From: Paenibacillus sp. JNUCC-31
Lineage (GTDB): Bacteria; Bacillota; Bacilli; Paenibacillales; Paenibacillaceae
Assembly: GCF_014844075.1 (NCBI RefSeq)
Contig: NZ_CP062165.1
Coordinates: forward strand, 806,001 to 870,000
Reading direction: 5' to 3'
DNA length: 64,000 nucleotides
A program made the position numbers and the translations under genes. Under the pieces are notes generated by a model that worked only from the letters and a program-made list of their open reading frames with translations, was not told the DNA's origin and did no database searches. Below are positions 30,401 through 39,419 of the stretch, one piece after another (the stretch's first letter is position 1; each line of letters begins with the position of its first letter).

Positions 30401-30610
30401 TTTCTCCACAGTGATGTTCATCTCCTTATGAATGGTGAGAACCTGTATTTGCATAATGGTAATCGATGGTTTGCGGTTAAAAGGCTGTGCTGGATGTTAT
30501 GCGCTTGAATTTAATACTATGGTATTCCGTTTCGGCTTCGATTAAAATGAATAATATGATTAAAACATGAACTATCTGGTCATAATTTTCAAATTGCAAG
30601 GAGTATGCCA

Positions 30611-31429
30611 ATGCCGACTGATCCTTCCTGCCAGGTTCTTACAGCAGGCTTTTCATTTCACCGCAAACCCTATATTGGCTTGCATCCTGAGGGAGTAAAG
30701 AATTACCTATTGAGGCTCCAGACGGATGGACGTTGCCGAGCCCGTGTAGACGGTGTCATGTCGCTCGTGGATGCGGGTGATCTGCTTCTGTTTAGTCCCG
30801 ATGAGCCGTATGAACTAAGAGTAGACAAAGAACAAAATCCCATGGGTGAAAGACTTGTGGAGAGTGGTGATTACCATATTTTCTTCAACGGGGACTGGGT
30901 CGATGAGTGGTGGAACCATCACAAGAGGCCGAACCGGATCAAGGTGCAGCTGACCGAAAGTCTGCTCACCCTGTTTCGACAGCTCGTACTGGAGCAGCGC
31001 CGTATTTCCAATCCTTACCCGGAGATCGCCAGTTATTATATGCGCATTCTCTGTCTTGAAGTGGATCGTTTGCTCTCGGAGCATCCGACGATTACGAATA
31101 CCAACTATGTGGCGTATGAGATTAAAAGTTATATTGAGGAGAACGCTTCTTCTCTATTCAAGCTTGAAGATATAGCTACACATATTGGAATCAGCGTTTC
31201 ACGCGGAGTACATCTTTTCAAAGAAGCGTTTGGCAAAAGTATCATGCAATATACCCTTGATGTACGGTTGAACATGGCCAGGGAACGGATCATTTTCAGT
31301 CCGATGACACTTGAACATGTAGCCGAATCTTCCGGCTTTAACAACTATACGTATTTTCACCGGGTATTCCGCTCCCGGTTTGGCATGTCACCCAAGGAAT
31401 TCAGGGTCATTCACCGGGAACAGATGTAA
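30611..31429 (+). CDS. AraC-family transcriptional regulator
   Basis: A 272-residue regulator with an N-terminal cupin-like sugar-sensing domain (about 1-150) and a C-terminal AraC helix-turn-helix pair (about 170-270, with IATHIGISVSRGVHLFKEAF and AESSGFNNYTYFHRVFRSRF). AAGGAG lies 7 bases before the ATG at 30611; the ATG at 30605 is too close. It is divergent from the Gfo/isomerase/ThuA cluster and probably controls it. Confidence 0.92.
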   Translation: MPTDPSCQVLTAGFSFHRKPYIGLHPEGVKNYLLRLQTDGRCRARVDGVMSLVDAGDLLLFSPDEPYELRVDKEQNPMGERLVESGDYHIFFNGDWVDEWWNHHKRPNRIKVQLTESLLTLFRQLVLEQRRISNPYPEIASYYMRILCLEVDRLLSEHPTITNTNYVAYEIKSYIEENASSLFKLEDIATHIGISVSRGVHLFKEAFGKSIMQYTLDVRLNMARERIIFSPMTLEHVAESSGFNNYTYFHRVFRSRFGMSPKEFRVIHREQM

Positions 31430-31465
31430 TTCGCTTCATTCATACGTATTATACGTAACCGAAAC

Positions 31466-31780
31466 TTATTTGCGCGCGGCAATCGCCTCGGATACCACCA
31501 TGGCGAGATCTTCATTGCCGAACATCGACAAGACACCCAGTACTGTATCATCCGGAATGTCACCGGCTTCCTCCTTGGATACTACCAGCTTCAGCACCTG
31601 CTGCAAACGCTCGTTGCTCAGTTGATCCGGGTAGGCTTGCCGGTACATCTCTTCCGGGTCCAGTCCGTGATTGACACACCACTGGACGAATACCAGAATC
31701 ATCATTTCCTCTTCCTGTTTATAGGTCTCAATCACAGCTTCCTCGATCTGTTTACTGCGTTCCTTTTCATATTCATCCAT
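31466..31780 (-). CDS. Small acidic hypothetical protein
   Basis: A 104-residue soluble, mostly helical, acidic protein I do not recognise. It begins MDEYEKERSKQIEEAVIET. GGAGGA lies 9 bases before the ATG at 31780; the frame is open further but lacks a site. It lies 37 bases after the Gfo gene on the same strand and may be cotranscribed with it. Confidence 0.72.
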   Translation of the reverse strand: MDEYEKERSKQIEEAVIETYKQEEEMMILVFVQWCVNHGLDPEEMYRQAYPDQLSNERLQQVLKLVVSKEEAGDIPDDTVLGVLSMFGNEDLAMVVSEAIAARK

Positions 31781-31817
31781 CGTATTATTCCTCCAAAATG
31801 TGTATTCTACACCCAAA

Positions 31818-32756
31818 CTATTTGCGAATCAGTTGTTCAGCAAGCTCATGACTGTCCATCACATGACTTGCACTGATCAGACAGTCGTCAGGTGCCTCCA
31901 AACAGGTCAGAAAATCATCAACAGCTCCGGTAAACCCTCTGCGCGTCCATACGGAATCCCAGCTGCCAAACGTTTCGCTCCGTAAAAGCCCTTCCTTTTC
32001 CACATAACTGGCTGTTTCCATGTTCAGAACTTCTACCGATCTTCCGCCGCCGTGCAGTTCTACCTTCTCCAGATCAGCCCCCGCCTGGCGTACCATATCA
32101 AAACGGCCATAAGCTGTTTTGCTTAGTTTGGCTGTTCCCGCCGCATGCAGCATTTGGCCCAGATCATTTTTGCGTATCCACTGATGTAGCAGTTCTACAT
32201 TATGATCCGAATACCACAGCATCAGGTCAAGCATATGGATCAGGTCATCATAAATGGTTTCCGCAGCAGGACGCTCCTGAATGCCGGTTCTGTGTTTTGT
32301 TACAGTCAAGGATTCGAAGCCTTGTCCAGCCTGCATCCATTCTTTTGCTTTTTGGTACATCGGTGCAAATCTTCGGTTAAAACCTACAGCCAGCAATAAA
32401 CCCTGCGCCTCGGCAAACGCCGTCATCTCTTCCGATTCGCGTAATGTATACGATAGAGGTTTGTCCACGTATACAGCCAGTCCCTGTTCCAAACATTGCA
32501 TGACAATGTCAAAGTGAGCTTCCGTTGCAGTATGTACGAACACTGCGTCCAGATCCCATGACAACAGTTCTTTCAGGTCTGTTGTTCCATGACTTAATCT
32601 ATACGTATGCTGAATCTCCTTTACTGGCTCTGGGGATCGGTTCATGATACCCGCAATTTCCACACCAGAATGAGCACTTAACAACGGCAAATATACTTTA
32701 CGTGCAATATCCCCGAGTCCAATGATACCGGCACGGGTGCGCTTTTTCGTTTCCAT
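31818..32756 (-). CDS. Gfo/Idh/MocA-family oxidoreductase
   Basis: Third dehydrogenase of this family in the window, 312 residues. It shows IIGLGDIARKVYLPLLSAH, the HTATEAHFDI segment, the AVYVDKPLSY lysine motif and IYDDLIHMLDLMLW. It is shorter than the other two and stands apart from the ThuA cluster. AAGGTGG lies about 10 bases before the ATG. Its substrate is unknown. Confidence 0.9.
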   Translation of the reverse strand: METKKRTRAGIIGLGDIARKVYLPLLSAHSGVEIAGIMNRSPEPVKEIQHTYRLSHGTTDLKELLSWDLDAVFVHTATEAHFDIVMQCLEQGLAVYVDKPLSYTLRESEEMTAFAEAQGLLLAVGFNRRFAPMYQKAKEWMQAGQGFESLTVTKHRTGIQERPAAETIYDDLIHMLDLMLWYSDHNVELLHQWIRKNDLGQMLHAAGTAKLSKTAYGRFDMVRQAGADLEKVELHGGGRSVEVLNMETASYVEKEGLLRSETFGSWDSVWTRRGFTGAVDDFLTCLEAPDDCLISASHVMDSHELAEQLIRK

Positions 32757-32855
32757 GATGTCATTCCACCTTCAGATGAATTCAATATTTCCACGTCCTA
32801 TAGTGTAACCCTTCAGGCAGCAACTTGCCAGTGATTGCAGGTGGGGTGGAACGAA

Positions 32856-33566
32856 TTGTTCATCCTTGGGTGGATCGTGGTAAACTTTAGAGGAATAGCA
32901 AAACAGATTGGAAGAAGTCAGACCCTTTCTAATCTGAAAGGAGCGTTTGGAAATTTGCGAAAATGGTTATGGCTCCTCTTATATGTTTTACTTGCCGGAG
33001 TCACGTTTATTTACAGATATGAACTGCTGGCCTGGACGGAGCTGCACCAGTCCATCCCGCTTTTACTCGCCATGGCGACATTGTTTGCTCTTGTACCCGT
33101 AATTCCGTACAAGATCGTCATTATTGCCTTTGGCTATAGTTATGGTACCTCAACAGCAGCCTGGATCTGCTGGCTTGGGACCACACTTGCAGCGCTGCTG
33201 GTATACACGGGAGCAAGAACGATATTCAGAACTCAGGCCAGATCCTATCTCGAAAACATCCGAGGTCTGAATCGATTCACGACCTGGATGGAAGCTCATC
33301 CCTTTATGGGTGTCATGACGATGCGTCTGTTGCCGATTGTCCCCCAAATGGCAGTCAACATCTATGCGGGCATAACCTACACGCCATTCTGGGTCTTCAT
33401 GGTGGCTACCGCGATTGGCAAATTGCCAGGAATTTTTGTTTTTGCCTATGCAGGGGCACAAGCAGAAACATCGATATGGCTAAGCCTGCTGATCCTTGCC
33501 GGATATCTGTTGCTCATGGCAGTTATATTGCTCTTGTTTCGTTTGCGTACGCGTAAAAAAATCTGA
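32856..33566 (+). CDS. TVP38/TMEM64 (VTT, DedA-like) membrane protein
   Basis: Integral membrane protein of about 236 residues with about five hydrophobic segments. It has the VTT-domain features ALVPVIPYKIVIIAFGYSYG and RLLPIVPQMAVNIYAG. The family may move lipids or undecaprenyl-phosphate-type carriers. The start is uncertain: TTG at 32856 has AGGTGGGG 9 bases upstream, and TTG at 32835 is also open. It is divergent from a Gfo gene. Confidence 0.82.
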   Translation: MFILGWIVVNFRGIAKQIGRSQTLSNLKGAFGNLRKWLWLLLYVLLAGVTFIYRYELLAWTELHQSIPLLLAMATLFALVPVIPYKIVIIAFGYSYGTSTAAWICWLGTTLAALLVYTGARTIFRTQARSYLENIRGLNRFTTWMEAHPFMGVMTMRLLPIVPQMAVNIYAGITYTPFWVFMVATAIGKLPGIFVFAYAGAQAETSIWLSLLILAGYLLLMAVILLLFRLRTRKKI

Positions 33567-33611
33567 ATCGGAGGTTCAGAGGCCATTCTGTTCCATCTCA
33601 TACGATCCGGG

Positions 33612-33640
33612 TTGGTTGGCTTGCCAATTCAGGATATAAT
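33612..33640 (+). promoter_or_regulatory. Probable sigma-A promoter of msrAB
   Basis: TTGGTT (33612-33617), a 17-base spacer and TATAAT (33635-33640). Transcription would begin near 33647. Confidence 0.65.
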
Positions 33641-33661
33641 AGAAGTGTAAGCCAAATTCTT

Positions 33662-33790
33662 GTGTTAACCAGTTTCAATAATATCGGTAGATTGCTGGAG
33701 CGAGTGATCGAATTGGAGCGACAGCTCGAACACGAGCGCTGGATCTTCATCAGAAATGGAGTGAATATAAATGGAACAACATTCAATTGA
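33662..33790 (+). CDS. Candidate small ORF overlapping the msrAB start
   Basis: A GTG-started ORF of 42 codons whose stop lies 20 bases inside msrAB. The product would have a charged amphipathic helix ([17 protein letters not shown]). It starts about 15 bases after the predicted transcription start, and the msrAB ribosome site lies inside it. No good ribosome site is seen for the GTG. Translation and any coupling are unproven. Confidence 0.35.
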   Translation: MLTSFNNIGRLLERVIELERQLEHERWIFIRNGVNINGTTFN

Positions 33791-34733
33791 AAAAGCAACT
33801 TTTGCAGGAGGATGCTTCTGGTGTATGGTATCCCCTTTTGAGGAATTGCCCGGCATTCATAAGATTGTATCGGGTTATACTGGCGGACACACCGAGAACC
33901 CAACCTATGAGGAAGTCTGCTCGGAGACGACAGGACATGTAGAGGCGGTTCAAATTACGTTTGACCCGGCCATCTTCCCTTATGAGAAGCTCGTTGAGCT
34001 GTTCTGGCAACAGATCGATCCAACCGATACGGGTGGCCAATTCCATGACCGCGGATCATCTTACCAGACGGCCATCTTCTACCACAGTGAAGAACAACGC
34101 CAAATTGCGGAAGCTTCCAAGGCTGCTTTGGAGCAAAGCGGACGTTTTGACAAACCGATCTTCACACCGATTTTGCCAGCGAAACCGTTCTACGAGGCAG
34201 AGGAACATCATCAAAATTACCATCGCAAGAACCCTGCCCACTACAAACGGTATAGCAAAGGTTCTGGTCGTCAAGACTTTATCGAGCGTAACTGGTCAGG
34301 CAAGGTGGATAAAAGCGATCTAAAAGAGCGCCTTACACCGCTGCAATACGAAGTGACACAAAATAGTGCAACTGAACCGGCGTTTCATAATGAATTTTGG
34401 GATCACCATGGTGATGGAATCTATGTGGATATCGTGTCTGGTGAGCCGCTGTTCAGTTCCACGGACAAATACGATTCCGGCTGCGGCTGGCCAAGCTTCA
34501 CCCGTCCATTGCGTGACTACAACGTCAAGGAAAAAACCGATCTCAGCCACTTCATGATTCGTACTGAAGTGAGAAGCCGGGAAGGCGATTCCCATCTGGG
34601 TCACTTGTTCAATGACGGTCCTGTCGAAGCTGGAGGCATGCGTTATTGCATCAACTCCGCGGCCCTTCGTTTTGTACCCAAAGAAGATCTGCAAAAAGAA
34701 GGCTATGGCGAGTACACTGTTCTGTTTAACTAA
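33771..34733 (+). CDS. msrAB: Bifunctional peptide methionine sulfoxide reductase MsrA/MsrB
   Basis: Repairs oxidised methionine. The 320-residue fusion has an N-terminal MsrA domain with catalytic C15 in GGCFWC, and a C-terminal MsrB domain with CGWPSF and catalytic Cys about 293 in [11 protein letters not shown]. The two Cys-x2-Cys zinc pairs of many MsrB proteins are not obvious. No signal peptide is seen, so it is cytosolic. GGAG lies 9 bases before the ATG. The transcript ends at a hairpin inside repeat family B. Confidence 0.95.
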   Translation: MEQHSIEKATFAGGCFWCMVSPFEELPGIHKIVSGYTGGHTENPTYEEVCSETTGHVEAVQITFDPAIFPYEKLVELFWQQIDPTDTGGQFHDRGSSYQTAIFYHSEEQRQIAEASKAALEQSGRFDKPIFTPILPAKPFYEAEEHHQNYHRKNPAHYKRYSKGSGRQDFIERNWSGKVDKSDLKERLTPLQYEVTQNSATEPAFHNEFWDHHGDGIYVDIVSGEPLFSSTDKYDSGCGWPSFTRPLRDYNVKEKTDLSHFMIRTEVRSREGDSHLGHLFNDGPVEAGGMRYCINSAALRFVPKEDLQKEGYGEYTVLFN

Positions 34734-34805
34734 ATGATAGATTCAGCAAAGTAACGGAATGCAATCAAGCTGCTAGCGATTCGACCGCACCTTTAACTTC
34801 TTTAC

Positions 34806-34930
34806 GATTCGCTAAACGGCCGACCTGCCGGAATTGGAGCTAACAGCTTGTGCTCGGTTCGTTAGAGAATAATAACACCAAAAAGGGATTTCCCGTCATG
34901 TTGATGACGTATGGGAAGTCCCTTTTTGGT
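34806..34930 (+). repeat. Dispersed repeat, family B, copy 1
   Basis: About 125 bp that recurs inverted at 45826-45955. Shared stretches include GACCTGC, AATTGGAGC, TGTGCTCGGTTC, GTCAT and ATGAC. A short ORF starting MLGSLE is conserved in both copies. This copy carries a hairpin with a T-run at its end. Confidence 0.7.
34880..34927 (+). terminator. Terminator of msrAB
   Basis: AAAAAGGGA..TTCCC pairs with GGGAA..TCCCTTTTT around GTCATGTTGATGAC; the end is T-rich. Confidence 0.85.
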
Positions 34931-35000
34931 CATGCTTTTTTTATCAAAGGATTGGAAGAGGGTTTACATCCTTACCTCCTCACATCAGCTTACATTAAGC

Positions 35001-35801
35001 TTAGATTGAACTTACAATCCAACCAATCCAGTATGCGAATGGAATAAGCAGCAGCTGCGCCAAAAGAGTCCCGAATAGACGGGATACGAGCATGCAGCCA
35101 TAAATCTGATTCATTCGATCCAAACGGATCTCACCGCGTAATGATTTGTCACTGAGGAGAGAAATCCGTGGATCAATCAGGATCGTCAGCAAAATGGTAG
35201 CAATGCCGTTAATCAGCCCAGTCGATTGGGAGGCAGCAACAGCCTGCCCTGGATAAAGATACGCAGCGTAAAGACTGGACAGAACTCCAGTCGTATAGAT
35301 TGCTGTCACCGCTACATTCAGCATCATTAACCGTCTTGGCATTCCGTGCTGTACTAACCGTTTGGCCATCTTCCAGGATGGCGGAGTGATGTAATACGCT
35401 GCATTTCTAATCTTGCTCCGCTTCAGCATACTGCGAACCATCACCGGAATGGAACCGGCTGCTTCAAAATGCACGACCATTCTTGATGCAAGCTTCACCA
35501 TGGTTGGGAAACATAATATGGCTAGAGCCGTCCCTACAGTAGCCGCCCCCATAAGCCAGTGCAGCTGCACGGCAAAATGGGGATTCCCTCCATTCGTCGC
35601 GGTATCCACCAGATTGCCCACCATCGGTCCTTGTGCCATATTGGAAGTACGGGATACCAGCAGCAAAATTCCAGATAGAGATAGAGCCAGCGCTATTCTT
35701 CGAGTACGCAATCCCCCAAGGCGCAGCGCATAGGACAGGCTGTCAGCAGCATGAATAAGCATCGTAAATAACATGGGAATGGCAAGACTCAAACTAAACA
35801 T
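35001..35801 (-). CDS. amj: Lipid II flippase, Amj family
   Basis: Polytopic membrane protein of 266 residues with about six hydrophobic segments. The N-terminal pattern LIHAADSLSYALRLGGLRTRRIALALSL, read in parts, and LLVSRTSNMAQGP match DUF2837/Amj (B. subtilis YdaH), an alternate lipid II flippase for peptidoglycan synthesis. AAGGAG lies 8 bases before the ATG. The assignment rests on motif recall. Confidence 0.78.
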   Translation of the reverse strand: MFSLSLAIPMLFTMLIHAADSLSYALRLGGLRTRRIALALSLSGILLLVSRTSNMAQGPMVGNLVDTATNGGNPHFAVQLHWLMGAATVGTALAILCFPTMVKLASRMVVHFEAAGSIPVMVRSMLKRSKIRNAAYYITPPSWKMAKRLVQHGMPRRLMMLNVAVTAIYTTGVLSSLYAAYLYPGQAVAASQSTGLINGIATILLTILIDPRISLLSDKSLRGEIRLDRMNQIYGCMLVSRLFGTLLAQLLLIPFAYWIGWIVSSI

Positions 35802-35963
35802 ATGTAGATCTCCTTATCTTCCACTAATCGTTTTTATTGTACTTTTTGGATATGGGAGCATTATACTCCTCGCCCATATAAAAGTATAGAAATGGTGGAA
35901 AAATCTCTACCGAAAAATGTGTGAATGCTACGACTTATGCATCTTGACCTATCCAAAATAAAC

Positions 35964-35988
35964 GTTTATCCCTCCCTCTACAGGGTAA
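35964..35988 (+). promoter_or_regulatory. Sigma-B/F-type promoter upstream of the DUF2188 gene
   Basis: GTTTAT (35964-35969), a 13-base spacer and GGGTAA (35983-35988) fit the GTTTAA-N12-15-GGGTAT pattern of general-stress or forespore sigma factors. Confidence 0.55.
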
Positions 35989-36026
35989 TATAAAACTAAC
36001 TTACTACTATACAGGAGGGAATTACT

Positions 36027-36500
36027 ATGCCGTGGAACAAACAGGATTATCCGGTTTCCATGAAAAATCTGGAGCCTCGTGTCAGACATAAAGCCATTGA
36101 TATTGCCAACGCACTCCTGGATGACGGATATGAGGAAGGACGCGCCATTGCGATTGCTACGGCAAAAGCGGAAGAATGGGATGAGAATCATCCCACCTCG
36201 AAGAATTCGAAGCAGGGTACGAAACATTCTTCTTCAGACAGTGGATCAGAGCATGGAAAATCCTCATCTGAGCACCGTCATTCCGAGCCGGTCTCTTCTT
36301 CCAAAAGCCATGATAATATTCATGTTGTCCCTACGGACTCCGGCTGGGCCATCAAGGAAGAAGGGCAATCCAAACCTCTCTCCACGTTCCGAACCAAAGC
36401 TGAGGCCGTAGATGCTGCCAAGGAAAAGAGTGAAAAGCAGAACATCCGGGCGATCATCCATAATGAAGATGGTCAAATTGCCTCTTCCATCAAACCTTGA
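36027..36500 (+). CDS. DUF2188 domain protein, stress-type
   Basis: A 157-residue hydrophilic protein. The N-terminal third (MPWNKQDYPVSMKNLEPRVR onward) resembles a short conserved domain found in stress proteins, the middle is a Ser/His/Lys-rich linker, and the C-terminal 55 residues (NIHVVPTDSGWAIKEEGQ..RAIIHNEDGQI) fit DUF2188. GGAGGGA lies 7 bases before the ATG. A sigma-B-like promoter precedes it. Confidence 0.8.
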   Translation: MPWNKQDYPVSMKNLEPRVRHKAIDIANALLDDGYEEGRAIAIATAKAEEWDENHPTSKNSKQGTKHSSSDSGSEHGKSSSEHRHSEPVSSSKSHDNIHVVPTDSGWAIKEEGQSKPLSTFRTKAEAVDAAKEKSEKQNIRAIIHNEDGQIASSIKP

Positions 36501-36567
36501 GTGAATTTGTGATATGGATTGTTTGGTTGGGAACTTACCATGTTTGTCGGTCGCCTGCTGATATGTC

Positions 36568-36626
36568 AAAAGCCCTTTTGCTGCTAATGGGATCTCATCC
36601 CATCAAGCATGCAAAAGGGCTTTTTG
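36568..36626. terminator. Terminator of the DUF2188 gene
   Basis: AAAAGCCCTTTTGC pairs with GCAAAAGGGCTTTT, followed by TTGG on the plus strand. Confidence 0.85.
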
Positions 36627-36636
36627 GAGAACCAAA

Positions 36637-36679
36637 AACCACCTTACCCGAGAATGGTCCATTCAGGGATAAGGTGGTT
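36637..36679 (-). terminator. Terminator of the YitT-family gene
   Basis: AACCACCTTA pairs with TAAGGTGGTT, followed on the minus strand by TTTGG; it lies 23 bases past the stop at 36702. Confidence 0.8.
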
Positions 36680-36701
36680 CGCTGATTTAATAATTTAGTG
36701 A

Positions 36702-37424
36702 TTAATGTGATACCCCTCTAGCCACCGAAGCTCGTTGGGACGCACCGCTGACTACTTTGGCTGCAGTGGATACGGGCAGCTTCACAGCTGAGGTCGTAAC
36801 CGTGCGGCGAGCCGGGAAACTGACCATGTACGTAATCACTTTGCTGGCAATCCATACGGCCAGAATGGTATATAAAGTTTCTTTTACCGGTAGAAAGAAA
36901 AGCGACAATCCGAGTACAAACGCATCGCTGACAAAGAAAACCGTTCCCAGCTTCCAGCCCTTCCAACGGCTAATGAGCACCGCCAGAATGTCATCTCCGC
37001 CTGTCGCTCCTCCGAAACGAAGCACCATGCCAGCTCCCACGCCAGTTATAAGACCGGACAGGACGGCCGGAATCCACAGATTGCCGTGAAACGGAATGAC
37101 CAGGGTGGAGTACCGCTCAAACCCGTCATAAAACAATGAGAATGCGGCCACACCCAGCAGCGCCTGAATCATGAACTTCCAGCCTTTGATGAACCAGGCC
37201 AGAATCATGACTGGAATATCCAGCAGCAGCATGCCGATGGCAGGTGATAAGCCTGTCGCGTATTTTCCAAGCAGGGCCAGACCGACAAATCCGCCCTCCG
37301 ATAAATGATTCTGAAAATTAATGTGATAGTAGGCAAATGCCAAAATAAATGTTCCGAGCAGCATAATGGCGAATTTGATCGCCTCTGTCTTAACTTGTTG
37401 TAAGGTTAACGATGTTCTCTTCAT
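36702..37424 (-). CDS. YitT-family membrane protein
   Basis: Membrane protein of 240 residues with five or six hydrophobic segments. The signature LRFGGATGGDDILAVLI and the LSEGGFVGLALL loop mark the YitT/DUF161 family. The C-terminal cytoplasmic DUF2179 domain that many members have is absent; the tail is instead a Ser/Ala/Val-rich stretch. Function unknown. Confidence 0.87.
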   Translation of the reverse strand: MKRTSLTLQQVKTEAIKFAIMLLGTFILAFAYYHINFQNHLSEGGFVGLALLGKYATGLSPAIGMLLLDIPVMILAWFIKGWKFMIQALLGVAAFSLFYDGFERYSTLVIPFHGNLWIPAVLSGLITGVGAGMVLRFGGATGGDDILAVLISRWKGWKLGTVFFVSDAFVLGLSLFFLPVKETLYTILAVWIASKVITYMVSFPARRTVTTSAVKLPVSTAAKVVSGASQRASVARGVSH

Positions 37425-37708
37425 TCAGGTTCCCTCGCAGTTTGTAAAGGTTGGTTTGCACCGACCGTACACTGCAAAAGGCAAGCCTGGAAGAAATCAT
37501 CGTATTTGTCCTTCGAATATTATTCATTCCAATCCCCTCTTTCGCAGAGTCAGCCGTTTATTTCTTTACGGTGGTTTACTCTACAAGGGGCGCTAAGTGT
37601 AAGAGAGATCGTAACGTTTCCAGATCGTCCTTGGGGAGATTATCCTTCGGGAACTCATGGTATCCTGATCCTTTCTGTCTGTTGGTGGTTAGCTATGCTT
37701 GGTTAAAC

Positions 37709-37951
37709 AAATTGAAATATTACACTATGCACAAAGTCGAACGTCTGATATCACACTTAACCCACTTCGATCGCAGTACCCTCTTTCGATCGCTGTTATC
37801 CACGAATTTTTCTGATCCCATATTTCAAATGGGAAAATTCGTTGATAGCTTATGCTTTCGAAGCAGCTTTCTTTCAGAAAGCTTTCAGGCGAACGCTTCG
37901 CTTCTACAGACGGGTTCTGCACTCTTCGTTCCTGTGTGAATGTAAGTTCAA
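37709..37951. repeat. Dispersed repeat, family A, copy 2 (MITE-like)
   Basis: A non-coding segment related to 19645-19815. Its ends are imperfect inverted repeats (ATTGAAATATTACAC at 37711 and GTGTGAATGTAAGTTCAA at the right end). An internal palindrome (TTCAAATGGGAAAATTCG region) and GAACGCTTCGCTTC are shared with copy 1. No transposase is present. Confidence 0.65.
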
Positions 37952-38381
37952 CATGATTCAAAACGTGTAATCGTTCATTCTGATTAAACACCAAAGCTAA
38001 CTTGCTTGTTCTTCTATTATATAACACCGATGTGATTGGGTCGAAACAGCAGACCCTTCAAATATGCGCAAAAAGCACACTCTGGCCTGCCTGAGCCGCC
38101 AAACAGCCACACCAGGACAAGCTTCTCTAACTAATGGTGCAACCTGCTCCTTCATTCTATGACTGAAGCTTCCAAATATAACTGTCCAGTCACCCAACTG
38201 TGACAATTTGGGTCCATTTTTTATTTTTCCGCGAATTTTATAGGAAACATCTCCCTCTTGCACATACACTATAGCAAACGTAATCGGTTTTTGGGTCCAG
38301 CTAAACGTTTCCAGACTTACTCTGCTGTTTATGGTATAATATAACAATTGATTCCCACTACCGTTTAAGCGAGGCGGATTG
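37952..38381. other. Intergenic region upstream of the TIR-like gene
   Basis: No convincing gene. A minus-strand frame of 116 codons lacks a ribosome site and overlaps the TATAAT (38335-38340) that probably drives the TIR-like gene. No good -35 stands at 17 bases. Confidence 0.45.
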
Positions 38382-39419
38382 ATGAAAACGTTAAAGCCAA
38401 GAGTCTTTATTGGCTGCTCGCTGGAAGCGAAGCCGATTGCAGCCGCAGTACACGAAAACTTGCGTTTCTCGGCCGAAGTTACCCCTTGGTACTCCGGAGT
38501 TTTTAATCCAAGCAGTTATACGATGGACGATCTGGAAACAGAAGTGCGTACGACTGATTTTGCCATTTTTATTTTTCATCCGGATGATATATCGAAAATT
38601 CGCGGGAAGTACTATGCCTCTGTCCGTGATAATACAATGCTGGAAATGGGTTTGTTTATGGGGCGGTTAGGAAGAAAACGCATTTTTTTCATTCTCCCTG
38701 AGGATATTACGGACATCAAAGACGCATCCAAGATCGAAGGTTTGCGCATGCCCACAGACCTGTTAGGCTTAAATCCACTGGTTTATGAAATTCGTTCAGA
38801 CGGGAAATGGGCACCAGCCGTATCGGTGGCTTGTTCCAAAATCGCAGACAGCATCGAAGAACAGGGGCGCTGGAGCGATCCTGAAGTAGAGCAGATCATT
38901 GAGAAGCATAAACGAACTGAAGGAGAAGCGCGGTTGCAGCTGCTCAAGTTGCTGCGGTTCTTTAGGGAATTGCTGCGCACCCGCAAAGCAGATGCCAAGA
39001 TGCTCGAGCGAATGAGTGACGCCCTTCGTACTGCCTTTGTCTCTCATCCCCCATTTGCCGTACGCGGGACCGCCATATACCGTACAGATGACAGTGGTCA
39101 TATTGAACAATTATGTGGTAATGTGGGGGAACCGGGGAGAAAATATAACTTGTCCGCCAACGACGATAAGCAGCCTGATGATCCGAAGCGAATATTGGTT
39201 ATTGATTCTTACCGGGAGAACAAAATCAAGATCAATCTCTACGACGACTACCTTGAGAAAGAATATCTGCTATGCTATCCTGTAGCCAAGAGGTATGTAA
39301 TTACAGTCCACATTATTGGGCATATTGATGCAGATGAGGCGATATTTCAGCAGATGGATTTGGAGAATCGTCATCTGTTCAACGCCATCAACGATTTGTT
39401 AGGAGGCGAACCGGAATGA
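38382..39419 (+). CDS. TIR-like nucleotide-binding protein with C-terminal GAF-like domain
   Basis: A 345-residue soluble protein. Residues about 5-160 fit the TIR-like family (PF10137 type) known from CBASS and Pycsar effectors: RVFIGCSLE at the first strand, DFAIFIFHPDD, and RDNTMLEMGLFMGRLGRKR, where E88 is the position of the NADase glutamate. A helical linker (165-225) leads to a domain (225-345) that looks GAF-like (ILVIDSYREN, LCYPVAKRYVITVHIIGH). ATG at 38382 follows GAGGCGG; a TTG one codon earlier is possible. The gene overlaps the next one by 4 bases. No nucleotide cyclase gene is in view. An NAD-degrading defence role is inference. Confidence 0.82.
   Translation: MKTLKPRVFIGCSLEAKPIAAAVHENLRFSAEVTPWYSGVFNPSSYTMDDLETEVRTTDFAIFIFHPDDISKIRGKYYASVRDNTMLEMGLFMGRLGRKRIFFILPEDITDIKDASKIEGLRMPTDLLGLNPLVYEIRSDGKWAPAVSVACSKIADSIEEQGRWSDPEVEQIIEKHKRTEGEARLQLLKLLRFFRELLRTRKADAKMLERMSDALRTAFVSHPPFAVRGTAIYRTDDSGHIEQLCGNVGEPGRKYNLSANDDKQPDDPKRILVIDSYRENKIKINLYDDYLEKEYLLCYPVAKRYVITVHIIGHIDADEAIFQQMDLENRHLFNAINDLLGGEPE

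Noticed and set aside
37997..38347. Minus-strand ORF of 116 codons upstream of the TIR-like gene
   Set aside because: No ribosome site, no family signature and it overlaps the likely promoter.
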